Assembly (NCBI GenBank): GCA_016874675.1
Contig: VGTL01000001.1
Coordinates: forward strand, 31,191 to 95,190
Direction: 5' to 3'
DNA length: 64,000 nucleotides
Source: Methanobacteriota archaeon
GTDB lineage: Archaea > Thermoplasmatota > DTKX01 > VGTL01
This document shows, in pieces, positions 17,793-25,214 of the stretch. Position numbers and translations under genes: made by a program. Positions within the stretch are counted from its first letter, which is position 1. Each line of letters opens with the position of its first letter. The notes beneath the pieces are model-generated. The model searched no databases. It had not been told where the DNA came from and saw only the letters and a program-made list of their open reading frames with translations.

Positions 17793-19538
17793 ATGATTCA
17801 TCCAGCCCATTGGGGAAGCCGCCCGAGAACGCATTGCAACGCCCGCCTGGCGACATTCCTGACCGCGCTCCTCCTCCTGGCGGGGATTCCTCCGGCGTCT
17901 GCGGCCACCGGCGGCGACCCCCAGGCGAGGGCCGCCGTGCTGATCTTTCTGGACGATTCGGACTACCACTGGGCCGATGTCGGTCTGGGAACGGACCCCT
18001 CCGCCCTGTGCGCCACGGTCTCGGCCTGCGGGCAGCTGGGCATCGCCCTGAACTACTCGATGAGCCAGTGGGGCGCGTTCGTGACCGGGATAGGCGGGCT
18101 GAAGGCGCCGGAGGACTTCTCGTGGTGGTGGTACCTGCTTCTCTGGAACGGCACGAAGGGCGCCTGGCAGGAGGCGCCGGTCGGGGCGGGCGACCTCCGG
18201 CTCTCGGCGGGTGACAGCATCTGCTGGTGCCCCAACTCGTCGGCGCCGCCGGTGCCCAACCCGGTGACGAGGTACCCGTGGCCGTGCTTCCGGGGGAACC
18301 TCAAAAACAGCGGCATCGCCCCCGGGAACACCACCGTTTTGGACGACCTGAAATGGACCGCCGACCTGGCCAACGGGCCCGTGGACACCACGCCTGCGAT
18401 CGCCGGCGGCCGCGTCTTCGTCTCGACGGGCGGGATATACAACTGGACCACGATGAGCTACGACCAGCCTCCGCACCTCTACGCGCTGAACGCCACGACG
18501 GGGGAACGGCTCTGGTCCGCCCAGACCTCGGCGGCCGGCTGGCAGGTCTCCTCGCCGGCGGTGCGCAACGGCCGTGTTATAGTAGGCACATCGGACGGGA
18601 AGGTGCTGGCGTTCTCGGTTGAGACGGGAACGCCCCTTTGGTCGTTCTCGACCGGGCCCAGCCCCACGGGCGTCACCGCCTCGCCGGTGGTTACGGCGGG
18701 CGCCATCCATATCGCCGCCGGCGACGGCAACCTCTATGCAATATCGCATGACGGCAAGCAGATGTGGAGCTTTCCGCTGGGCGGGCCGGCCTACATGTCG
18801 ACGCCCGCGTTGTGGGACGGGAAACTGTTCGCGGGCACGGACAACGGGACGTTCTGGTGCCTGGGGCTCAACGGGACGCCGGTCTGGAATCTGACGGTGG
18901 ACGGGAAGATCCGCTGTTCCCCCGTGATAGCTTCGGGCAAGGTCTACATCATCGCCACCATCTATGAAGGCTGGAATGCCAAACGGAGTCTCTTGCACCT
19001 GCGCTACTGCACCAACGGGAGCCAGTCGTCGGCCCCGGTAGTTCTTCCCGCGACCACTTCGAGCCCGGTGGTCTTTGGTGGCCAGATATATGTCGGGGAC
19101 AATTCCGGGCTCCGGGTGTACATGGCGGACGGTGCTCAGATCCGGGTGACCCCCACAGAGGGGCCGGTCCAGGCATCCCCCGTCATACATGGAGGCGAGC
19201 TATTCTTTTTGGAGAATTCATGCAACGGTACGCTTCATGTCATTGGCGCTGACACGCGAGGGGAAAACAGTGGAAGAGCTTTCTGGAACTTCACGCCTGA
19301 ACCGCGCCAGTATATCCTCGGCTCTCCGGCAATAACGGACGGCTTCCTGTTCTTCGGCTCGGACAACGGGAGGGTCTACTGCCTCGGCGGCCCCGGGGCG
19401 GACGCCACCGGGCCGTCCGGGGAGAGACAGCCATTCCAGGCGTCGGCGGCCTTCATCGCGACCGGTCTTTTGATGGTGGCGGTGCTGGCCGTCGCGGTCG
19501 TCGCCCGCCGGCGCAGGGGCGCCAGGGGGCCCCGATGA
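17793..19538 (+). CDS. Membrane-anchored PQQ-type beta-propeller with N-terminal DUF4430 domain
   Basis: This 581-residue protein starts at an ATG 28 bp after a TATA-like ATTATTAAT. It has a signal peptide (about 10-39) and a DUF4430-like domain (about 45-150, with WWWYLLLWNG). PQQ-like propeller blades (about 165-540) follow with repeated LYALNATTG, VLAFSVETG and LYAISHDG motifs, then a C-terminal membrane helix (about 550-572). Propellers of this type often bind polymers or partner proteins without PQQ. The gene overlaps the next one by ATGA, and both carry DUF4430 domains, which suggests a joint role. Bases of about 18950-19330 use less GC-rich codons than the rest. Confidence 0.8.
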   Translation: MIHPAHWGSRPRTHCNARLATFLTALLLLAGIPPASAATGGDPQARAAVLIFLDDSDYHWADVGLGTDPSALCATVSACGQLGIALNYSMSQWGAFVTGIGGLKAPEDFSWWWYLLLWNGTKGAWQEAPVGAGDLRLSAGDSICWCPNSSAPPVPNPVTRYPWPCFRGNLKNSGIAPGNTTVLDDLKWTADLANGPVDTTPAIAGGRVFVSTGGIYNWTTMSYDQPPHLYALNATTGERLWSAQTSAAGWQVSSPAVRNGRVIVGTSDGKVLAFSVETGTPLWSFSTGPSPTGVTASPVVTAGAIHIAAGDGNLYAISHDGKQMWSFPLGGPAYMSTPALWDGKLFAGTDNGTFWCLGLNGTPVWNLTVDGKIRCSPVIASGKVYIIATIYEGWNAKRSLLHLRYCTNGSQSSAPVVLPATTSSPVVFGGQIYVGDNSGLRVYMADGAQIRVTPTEGPVQASPVIHGGELFFLENSCNGTLHVIGADTRGENSGRAFWNFTPEPRQYILGSPAITDGFLFFGSDNGRVYCLGGPGADATGPSGERQPFQASAAFIATGLLMVAVLAVAVVARRRRGARGPR

Positions 19539-19981
19539 ACCGGAGCGCCCTCGCCCTCGCCGCCGTCGTCGCCGGCTCCGTGCTTGTGGCGGCCCTGCTC
19601 GTCCTGGCGGTGCCCTGGAGCCCGCCGGAGAAGAAGGGCCCGGCGGTCGTGTCGGTGGTCATAGACTTCGGCGGCCGGGCGCCCGCCGAGAGCGGGCCCG
19701 GGACGGCCGCGCCCTGGAACGTCTCGGTCCGTTTGAACAACGGGACGGTGTTCTCCGCCCTCGAGAAGGCCGCCTCCTCGGCGAACTTCACATTCAAGTC
19801 CGACTGGTACCCCAACTTCCGCTCCCACCGCGTGACCGAGATAGCGGGCGTGCGCGACGGGACGGACAACCGCTTCTGGCAGTTCCACGTCAACGGCGTC
19901 TACGTCGGCACCGGGGCCGACAACACGGCGCTCTCGGACGGCGACACGGTGCGATGGGAGTTCAGGAGCGCTTTGCAATGA
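19535..19981 (+). CDS. Membrane-anchored DUF4430 (transcobalamin-like) protein
   Basis: This 148-residue protein has an N-terminal signal anchor (about 5-28) and a DUF4430 domain (about 40-148) with VSVRLNNGTVFSALEKAA and FWQFHVNGVYVGTGAD. It ends DGDTVRWEF, the usual end of this domain. DUF4430 resembles the cobalamin/glycan-binding fold of transcobalamin and intrinsic factor, so small-molecule or glycan capture at the surface is possible. Translation is coupled to the upstream propeller gene through ATGA. Confidence 0.8.
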   Translation: MNRSALALAAVVAGSVLVAALLVLAVPWSPPEKKGPAVVSVVIDFGGRAPAESGPGTAAPWNVSVRLNNGTVFSALEKAASSANFTFKSDWYPNFRSHRVTEIAGVRDGTDNRFWQFHVNGVYVGTGADNTALSDGDTVRWEFRSALQ

Positions 19982-19984
19982 TAC

Positions 19985-20075
19985 GAATGGGCAGCGGGCA
20001 GCGGGGAACGGCAGGGTGCAGGGGGCGGGGTGCAGGGGGCGGGGAAGAGGATGCATGGGTTGAGGGGGGAAAGGG
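19985..20075. repeat. One-armed G-rich repeat element R3
   Basis: GGGCAGC and GGGTGCAGGGGGC units occur on the plus strand only. No matching pyrimidine arm follows, so this may be half an element. It lies just upstream of two perfect short hairpins. Confidence 0.7.
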
Positions 20076-20084
20076 GTCTGAAAG

Positions 20085-20160
20085 CTAGATACCCCGGACT
20101 TCAGTCCGGGGTATTTCACCATAGGGAAGCGTGGAAGCCCCGCACTCCAGTGCGGGGATG
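20085..20160. repeat. Twin hairpins resembling IS200/IS605-type ends
   Basis: Hairpin A (20090-20113) has an 11-bp stem TACCCCGGACT with a TC loop. Hairpin B (20138-20157) has a 9-bp stem CCCCGCACT with a CC loop. Both have ACT-YC-AGT at the tip and GAAGCCCCGC-like flanks, as seen at the ends of IS200/IS605 elements. No transposase gene is present, so they may be a relic or a non-autonomous element. A degenerate third copy lies near 41530-41549. Confidence 0.6.
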
Positions 20161-20205
20161 AGGAAAAAACGGATAAATATGGAAAAGGATACGGAGGCGG
20201 TAGAT

Positions 20206-20802
20206 ATGTCTGAGAAGTACTGGAAGATGCTGGGTGCGGTGGCTCTGATCGTCCTGGGCGTGGTGGGAAGGCTGGCCCTGAAGCCCTTCGTCCCCGCCGG
20301 GAACGCCCTAATCGCGTTCGACCTGTTCGCGGTGATAGGCATCCTGGCGGTCCTCTCGGGGCTGCTCCTGGGCGGGTACTACTCGCTCGCGGTCCCGCTC
20401 TCGGCGATGGCGGTGTCCGATGCTATACTGGGCAACGGCCTGATTCTCGTTTTCACCTGGTCCGGGTTCGCCCTGATGGGCTATCTCGGGCTCCGGGCGC
20501 GCCAGTCCCGGGCCCCGACCGCGACCTTCGGCCTCCGGCTCACCGGCATCGGCGTCGCCGGCATCCTGGCGTTCGATGTCTGGACGAACGTGGGTTGGTG
20601 GCTTGTCAGCCCCATGTACCCCCACACGCTGGCGGGGCTGGGGGCCTGCTTCGCCATGGCGACGCCCTTCATCGTCGGGCACCTTCTCACCACCGCGGCG
20701 CTGCTCCCGACGGTCTCCCTGGCGGCCCTGTACACCGTCGAGAACCGGGCGCGGCTCGTGGCGGCCGTCCGGGCCCGGCTGGGAATGCCCGTTACGGCCT
20801 GA
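20206..20802 (+). CDS. Small multi-helix membrane protein, ECF S-component-like
   Basis: This 198-residue protein has about five hydrophobic helices and no signal peptide. The ATG at 20206 was chosen because GGAGG lies 8 bp upstream and a TATA-like ATAAATAT lies at 20173-20180. The glycine-rich helix layout and the FAMATPFIVGHLL segment resemble the DUF6580/ECF-like S-component membrane families, so vitamin or metabolite uptake is a guess. It sits 19 bp upstream of the FEN-1 gene and may be co-transcribed with it. Confidence 0.7.
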   Translation: MSEKYWKMLGAVALIVLGVVGRLALKPFVPAGNALIAFDLFAVIGILAVLSGLLLGGYYSLAVPLSAMAVSDAILGNGLILVFTWSGFALMGYLGLRARQSRAPTATFGLRLTGIGVAGILAFDVWTNVGWWLVSPMYPHTLAGLGACFAMATPFIVGHLLTTAALLPTVSLAALYTVENRARLVAAVRARLGMPVTA

Positions 20803-20821
20803 GCGCCCGTGCGGGTGACCG

Positions 20822-21853
20822 ATGGGCGTCGACCTCTCCGAGCTGGTCCCGAAGCAGCCCAAGCTCATCCGGGACTTTTCGGGGCAGACGGTGGCGGTCG
20901 ACGCCTACAACACCATCTACCAGTTCCTGGCGATAATCCGCCAGCCCGACGGGTCGCCCCTGATGGATTCCCGAAAGAGGGTGACCTCCCACCTCTCCGG
21001 CCTGCTCTACCGCAACTTGAACCTGCTCGAGGCCGGCATCCGGCCGGTGTACGTCTTCGACGGGAAGCCCCACGAGCTCAAGAAGGGCACCATAGAGGAG
21101 CGGGCGGCGATAAAGGAGAAGGCGCAGGCGGAGTACGAGGCGGCGCTGGCCGAGGGCGACCTGGAGAGGGCGCGCTCGAAGGCCCAGCAGACCTCCCGCA
21201 TCACGAAGGACATGGTGGAGGAGGCAAAGAGGCTCCTTGGGCTCATCGGGATACCGGTCGTGCAGGCGCCCATGGACGGCGAGGGCGAGGCGGCCTTCCT
21301 CGTGCAGAGGGGGCACGCCTCGGCGGTGGCGTCGCAGGACTTCGATTCGCTTCTCTTCGGCTCGCCCGTCCTGGTGCGCAACCTGACCGTAACGGGAAGG
21401 CGCAAGCTCCCGCGCAAGCAGGTCTACATCAACGTCGAGCCCGAGAGGATGGAGCTTCCGGCCGTGCTGTCGGCGCTCTCCCTCACCCGGGAGCAGCTCG
21501 TGGAGATGTGCATCCTGATGGGCACGGACTTCAACGAGGGCATCCGGGGCATCGGCCCGAAGAAGGCCCAAAAGCTCATGTCGGAGCACGGGACCCTCGA
21601 GAGGGTCATCGCCGCGAAGAACTACGACATCCCTCAGTGGCAGGAGGTCCGGCGGATATTCCTGGAGCCGGCCGTGGAGGACCCGGGGCCGCCCGCGTTC
21701 GGCGAGCCTCAGGTGGAAAGGATCGTCGACCTCCTCGTCGGCGAGCACGATTTTTCCAAGGAGCGGGTGGAGAGCCCGCTCAGGCGCCTGGTCGAAATGC
21801 GCAAGGAGCAGAAGAGGCAGGGCTCCCAGCTCCGGCTGGACAAGTGGTTCTAG
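20822..21853 (+). CDS. fen: Flap endonuclease 1
   Basis: This 343-residue archaeal FEN-1 removes 5' flaps during Okazaki-fragment maturation and base-excision repair. It has the N-terminal MGVDLSELVPK and acidic YVFDGKPHELK, MDGEGEAAFL and ASQDFDSLLFG metal-binding motifs. The helix-hairpin-helix GIRGIGPKKAQKL sits near residue 240. The C-terminal QLRLDKWF (336-343) is a PCNA-interacting peptide. Length and motif order match the family exactly, and the start has no competitor. Confidence 0.97.
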   Translation: MGVDLSELVPKQPKLIRDFSGQTVAVDAYNTIYQFLAIIRQPDGSPLMDSRKRVTSHLSGLLYRNLNLLEAGIRPVYVFDGKPHELKKGTIEERAAIKEKAQAEYEAALAEGDLERARSKAQQTSRITKDMVEEAKRLLGLIGIPVVQAPMDGEGEAAFLVQRGHASAVASQDFDSLLFGSPVLVRNLTVTGRRKLPRKQVYINVEPERMELPAVLSALSLTREQLVEMCILMGTDFNEGIRGIGPKKAQKLMSEHGTLERVIAAKNYDIPQWQEVRRIFLEPAVEDPGPPAFGEPQVERIVDLLVGEHDFSKERVESPLRRLVEMRKEQKRQGSQLRLDKWF

Positions 21854-22100
21854 AAGGCGCAAGGCGCGAGGCGCAGGGCGCAAGGCGCAGGGCGCAAGGC
21901 TTGACCGCAGGCGAGCAACGCTCGCCTAGGCAAGGACGACCGAAGGTCGTCCGGGGGCGCAAGGGTGAAGGCGCACGGGACAAGGGGATTTGCGGGCCGG
22001 ATGGCTTCCCTTCCCCCGAACCCTTGACACCTGATCCTCGACCCTTGTGCCCTGTCCCTTCGCCCCTTGCGCCTTGCGCCCTGCGCCTTGCGCCTTCCCC
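21854..22100. repeat. Large purine/pyrimidine repeat element R4 with nested hairpins
   Basis: The left arm is made of GGCGCAA/GGCGCAG units starting at the fen stop codon. Two perfect nested hairpins follow: GGCGAGCAACGCTCGCC (21910-21926) and GGACGACCGAAGGTCGTCC (21934-21952). After more G-rich units there is a non-repetitive centre (about 21988-22019). The right arm of TTGCGCC/CTGCGCC units ends at the stop codon of the convergent gene. The whole gap between the convergent genes is the element. Confidence 0.88.
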
Positions 22101-23831
22101 TCATTTCTTCTTCTTCTTGTCCAGGCTCTCGGCGAAGAGGCTGTCGAGGATCGCCTTGACGTCCAGGAGGCGCTGGGTGGTGCCGTCCCAGCTGACCAAG
22201 ACGTTCTCGAAGCCCTCGGTGATGTCCTCCAGGGCCTGGCGCATGCGCCCCCGGAGGTCGGGGGGCTCCGGCCCTGAGACGAGCACCGCCAGGTAGCACA
22301 CCGGGCCGTACTCGAGAAGGATCTTCCAGTTCCCGTACGGGATCTCCGAGATGGACGCCGTCTGGAGGGAGGAGGTGCTCTCGCCCACCCGGCGCCGGAC
22401 CTCCTCGAGGTACTGGGCGAGCAGGGTGTCGTCGACGTCGGGCTGGCCCCTCTGGGACAGGTGCATCATGAAGCGGTTGTCCCGGTAGAGGAGCAATATC
22501 TCCTCGATCACCCCGCGGAGCCTCTGCTTCTCCTCGGGGATGAGCATCCCCACGTGCCTCTTGAGGACCCGGAGGGTGCCGGTGTCGCCGTCCCAGTCGT
22601 CGAGGATGTGCATGTACCTGTCGTGTATGCCGGAAAGGAGGGTCCTCATGTTGTGCCGCAGGGTCGGCGGCTCCACGCCCGACAGGACGACCGCGAGGTT
22701 CGCGCGCGGCCCGTTCTCCATGAGTATCTTGAGGTTGCCGTACTTGAGCTCGTTGAGGTGCCCGCTCTCCTCCGAAAACGAGTCCTTGACGAAGTTCTGG
22801 ACCGCGGTGAGCATGCCGGTGAGCACGTCCTTGTCCATGTCGGGCTTCAGGCGCCGGGTGTTGTGCACGATGAGCCGCCCGTCCTTGTAGATGAGGAAGA
22901 CCTCCTCTATCGTGTAGTTCCTCATGAGCCGCAGCTGCTCCCGCTTCACGAAGTCGGAGACGTAGCGCCGCTTCAGTATGACGAGGGTCAGGGCCCAGGC
23001 CAGGTTGTAGGCGAAGAAGAGGAGGCTGAAGAAGACCAGGTTCCCGAACATGGCGCGCGAGAGCTCGTTTCTCACCTCGTAGTGGACCGACGCCGAGGTG
23101 TTCCCCGGGTTGAAGATGACCAGCGCCAGCTGCTCGCGGTACATCCGGGGGGAGTCCAGGGTGATCGCGGCGGAGCGGGTGTATTCCGACAGCCAGATGA
23201 GCGTCCGGTTGGCCTCCGGGTCGGTGACGCAGAAGCCGGCGTCCTCGAGCCTCTGGAAGTCGCGCTCCCGAACGACCATCACCGTGACCTCGCGGTCGCT
23301 TTGGACGCTCACCGGGCCGACGAAGGAGAACTCCAGCGGGTCCGACGGGGCGAAGTTGACGCGATAGGAGGAGTTGTCCTCCACCCTCTCGTCGCCGGCG
23401 GAGGTGCCCAGGTCCTCGAGGACCCCGACCACCACCGGGTTGACGAAGAGTATCCCGATGATGAGCGCCACTGCCGCGATGGGCCGGGCGTTCGACAGGA
23501 AGTCCTCGCAGCGCCAGACGCGAATCTTGGGGTCGGGCTGCCAGAGGAGCTCCAGGGCGTCCATCGCAACGATGGCGATGTTGAATATCACGAGGAAATA
23601 GAGCAGCGGCAGGAGCACGGCCGAGAAGTCGAGATGGAAGGGGGCTCCCGTGGGCCCGGACTCCCGCACGGACTGGAGGATCCCTATCAGCATGAACACG
23701 AATAAGATGATATTGACGTACCTGGAGTAGGTGCGAAGGCGGAAGACTCGGTCCTCGCGCTCCAGCCCCGCCTGAAAGCCCCCGGCCATGGTCTTTGACC
23801 CCGCCCCCATCTCCCCGCGCGACCCCGGCAT
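22101..23831 (-). CDS. Integral membrane protein with two Roadblock/LC7-like cytosolic domains
   Basis: This 576-residue protein has membrane helices at about 38-56, 68-92, 117-138 and 268-296. An extracytoplasmic loop spans about 140-265. The C-terminal half contains two similar Roadblock/LC7-like domains (about 312-400 and 445-545). Each begins with EEVFLIYKDGRLIVH or EEILLLYRDNRFMMH and contains an L-K/N-YGN-LKIL/WKILLE segment. Roadblock domains usually dimerise and bind small GTPases. A membrane-tethered duplicate is unusual. Alternative starts exist at 23810 and 23786. A TATA-like site near 23853 supports 23831. Confidence 0.7.
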   Translation of the reverse strand: MPGSRGEMGAGSKTMAGGFQAGLEREDRVFRLRTYSRYVNIILFVFMLIGILQSVRESGPTGAPFHLDFSAVLLPLLYFLVIFNIAIVAMDALELLWQPDPKIRVWRCEDFLSNARPIAAVALIIGILFVNPVVVGVLEDLGTSAGDERVEDNSSYRVNFAPSDPLEFSFVGPVSVQSDREVTVMVVRERDFQRLEDAGFCVTDPEANRTLIWLSEYTRSAAITLDSPRMYREQLALVIFNPGNTSASVHYEVRNELSRAMFGNLVFFSLLFFAYNLAWALTLVILKRRYVSDFVKREQLRLMRNYTIEEVFLIYKDGRLIVHNTRRLKPDMDKDVLTGMLTAVQNFVKDSFSEESGHLNELKYGNLKILMENGPRANLAVVLSGVEPPTLRHNMRTLLSGIHDRYMHILDDWDGDTGTLRVLKRHVGMLIPEEKQRLRGVIEEILLLYRDNRFMMHLSQRGQPDVDDTLLAQYLEEVRRRVGESTSSLQTASISEIPYGNWKILLEYGPVCYLAVLVSGPEPPDLRGRMRQALEDITEGFENVLVSWDGTTQRLLDVKAILDSLFAESLDKKKKK

Positions 23832-23944
23832 ATGTAAAGGAAGTGAAGTCTAATAATAGTGACGGTGACCGGCCGGTGCGGTTTGCGCGCCGGGCGAAAT
23901 CTAATTATCCGCAAAGGTCGTTCCCGTGCCGGCGGTAGGGGCCC

Positions 23945-24697
23945 ATGGCGCGCATCCTCTTCGACGATTCCCACGGCGAGAACCTGGTAATGGAGGAGGG
24001 CTCTGGCTCGGCGCTCTCCAAGCTCTCCGGAGCGCTGCGCGCCGCGGGCCACGCCCTCAACCTCATACACCGGGAGCAGGACTTCTGCCCCCCGACGCTC
24101 CAGGGGGCCGACATCCTGGTGATAGCGTTCCCCTCCCGGCGCTTCTCCGACCGCGACGTCGGGGCGATCCTCGGCTTCGTGGAGAAGGGCGGCGGCCTTC
24201 TCCTGACGGGCGAGTGGGGCAACCTCCACGGAAGCGCCGACATCCTCAACACGGTCTCCCAGTGCTTCAAGGTGGTGTTCAACAAGGACCGCATAACCGA
24301 CCAGCGCAACATCCACGAGGAGGAGGTGCGCGTCATGGGCCAGAGGGTCGGGATGCGCAAGGAGCCCACCTACGCCATGATTCGCCGGTTCCGCTCCCAC
24401 CCGATAACCCGGGACATAAGCGAGGTGGGCCACATCTCCGGCTGCTCCCTGAGCGCCCCCAAGCATTCGGTGCTGGCCTGGTCCGACGAGCAGTCGTTCT
24501 CCGACCTGGACGGCGACGGCGAGCTGGACCCCGACGAGCTGGTGGGCTCTTTCGCCACGGCCGTGACGCCCGAGCTCAAGCGCGGACGGGTGGTGTGCAT
24601 CGGCGACACGAGCATCCTCACCGACCGCTACTTCGACCAGGCCGACAACCGGGCGTTCCTGCTCAACACCGTCCACTGGCTCGCCGGAAGGCTCTGA
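23945..24697 (+). CDS. GATase-like / DUF4350-type protein
   Basis: This 250-residue protein has an alpha/beta start (MARILFDDSHGENL) and a class-I-GATase-like core (ADILVIAFPSRRFS; GGGLLLTGEWGN). It lacks an obvious nucleophile-elbow cysteine. It ends VCIGDTSILTDRYFDQADNRAFLLNTVHWL, a hallmark of DUF4350/GIFT-like proteins. An EF-hand-like DLDGDGELDPDE loop (about 181-192) suggests calcium binding. The family is associated with prokaryotic surface and ATPase systems, but the function is unknown. It is divergent from the Roadblock membrane protein. Confidence 0.75.
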   Translation: MARILFDDSHGENLVMEEGSGSALSKLSGALRAAGHALNLIHREQDFCPPTLQGADILVIAFPSRRFSDRDVGAILGFVEKGGGLLLTGEWGNLHGSADILNTVSQCFKVVFNKDRITDQRNIHEEEVRVMGQRVGMRKEPTYAMIRRFRSHPITRDISEVGHISGCSLSAPKHSVLAWSDEQSFSDLDGDGELDPDELVGSFATAVTPELKRGRVVCIGDTSILTDRYFDQADNRAFLLNTVHWLAGRL

Positions 24698-24718
24698 GGT
24701 GGGCCCCCGGCCCCGCCG

Positions 24719-24877
24719 ATGGACGAGACGGACCCCTTCCGCAACGACTTCGCGACGATGCTCCACGTGCTCGGCGCCCAGGCCACTGACTCCTTCCTGG
24801 AGCTCAAGCGCAAGGAGTGGCGCAGCTTCAGCGGCTCAGTCACCACTTGGGAGCACGCGATGTACTTCCATGTCTGA
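24719..24877 (+). CDS. Small 52-residue hypothetical protein
   Basis: The ATG at 24719 lies 21 bp after the GATase-like gene and the frame ends at TGA 24875-24877. The product (MDETDPFRNDFATML...) is acidic at the N-terminus with a central ELKRKEWR helix. Its composition looks protein-like, unlike the Arg/Ser/Pro-rich shadow frames around it. No family is recognised. It is probably the last gene of the same transcript. Confidence 0.5.
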   Translation: MDETDPFRNDFATMLHVLGAQATDSFLELKRKEWRSFSGSVTTWEHAMYFHV

Positions 24878-24890
24878 CGACGCCGCGCGG

Positions 24891-25145
24891 TTGATTGGGG
24901 GGACGTGTTGGTGCTGTTGGTTAGGGGGACGTGTTGGTCCTGTTGGTCAAGGGGGACGACGATGGGAAGCGGAAGCCCTTTTGAGTATCATGTCCCTTGC
25001 CAATTCCATCAAATTCAGTCAAGAAATATCAACAGTACGTCATCCTACTCAATCGTATTGATACACCCCCGTACCAATTTCATCAATACGTCCCCCCAAC
25101 CAATCGCACCAACACGTCCCCCGAACCGATATGACCAACCGTCCC
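24891..25145. repeat. Long inverted repeat element R5 (GGTCAAGG/GGACGTGTTGG type)
   Basis: The left arm has GGGGGACGTGTTGGT units and the tag GGGGGACGACGA (24951-24962). The right arm has ACCAATCGCACCAACACGTC-type units. About 100 bp of AT-richer unique sequence separates the arms. It fills most of the 337-bp gap before the CDF gene. The unit vocabulary is shared with R6 at 33.6 kb. Confidence 0.8.
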
Positions 25146-25214
25146 GGACCTGCGGTTTAAGGTTTTCCAAGAACCCCCATATACTGATTACGCATATGGT
25201 ATGGGGAACAGCAA

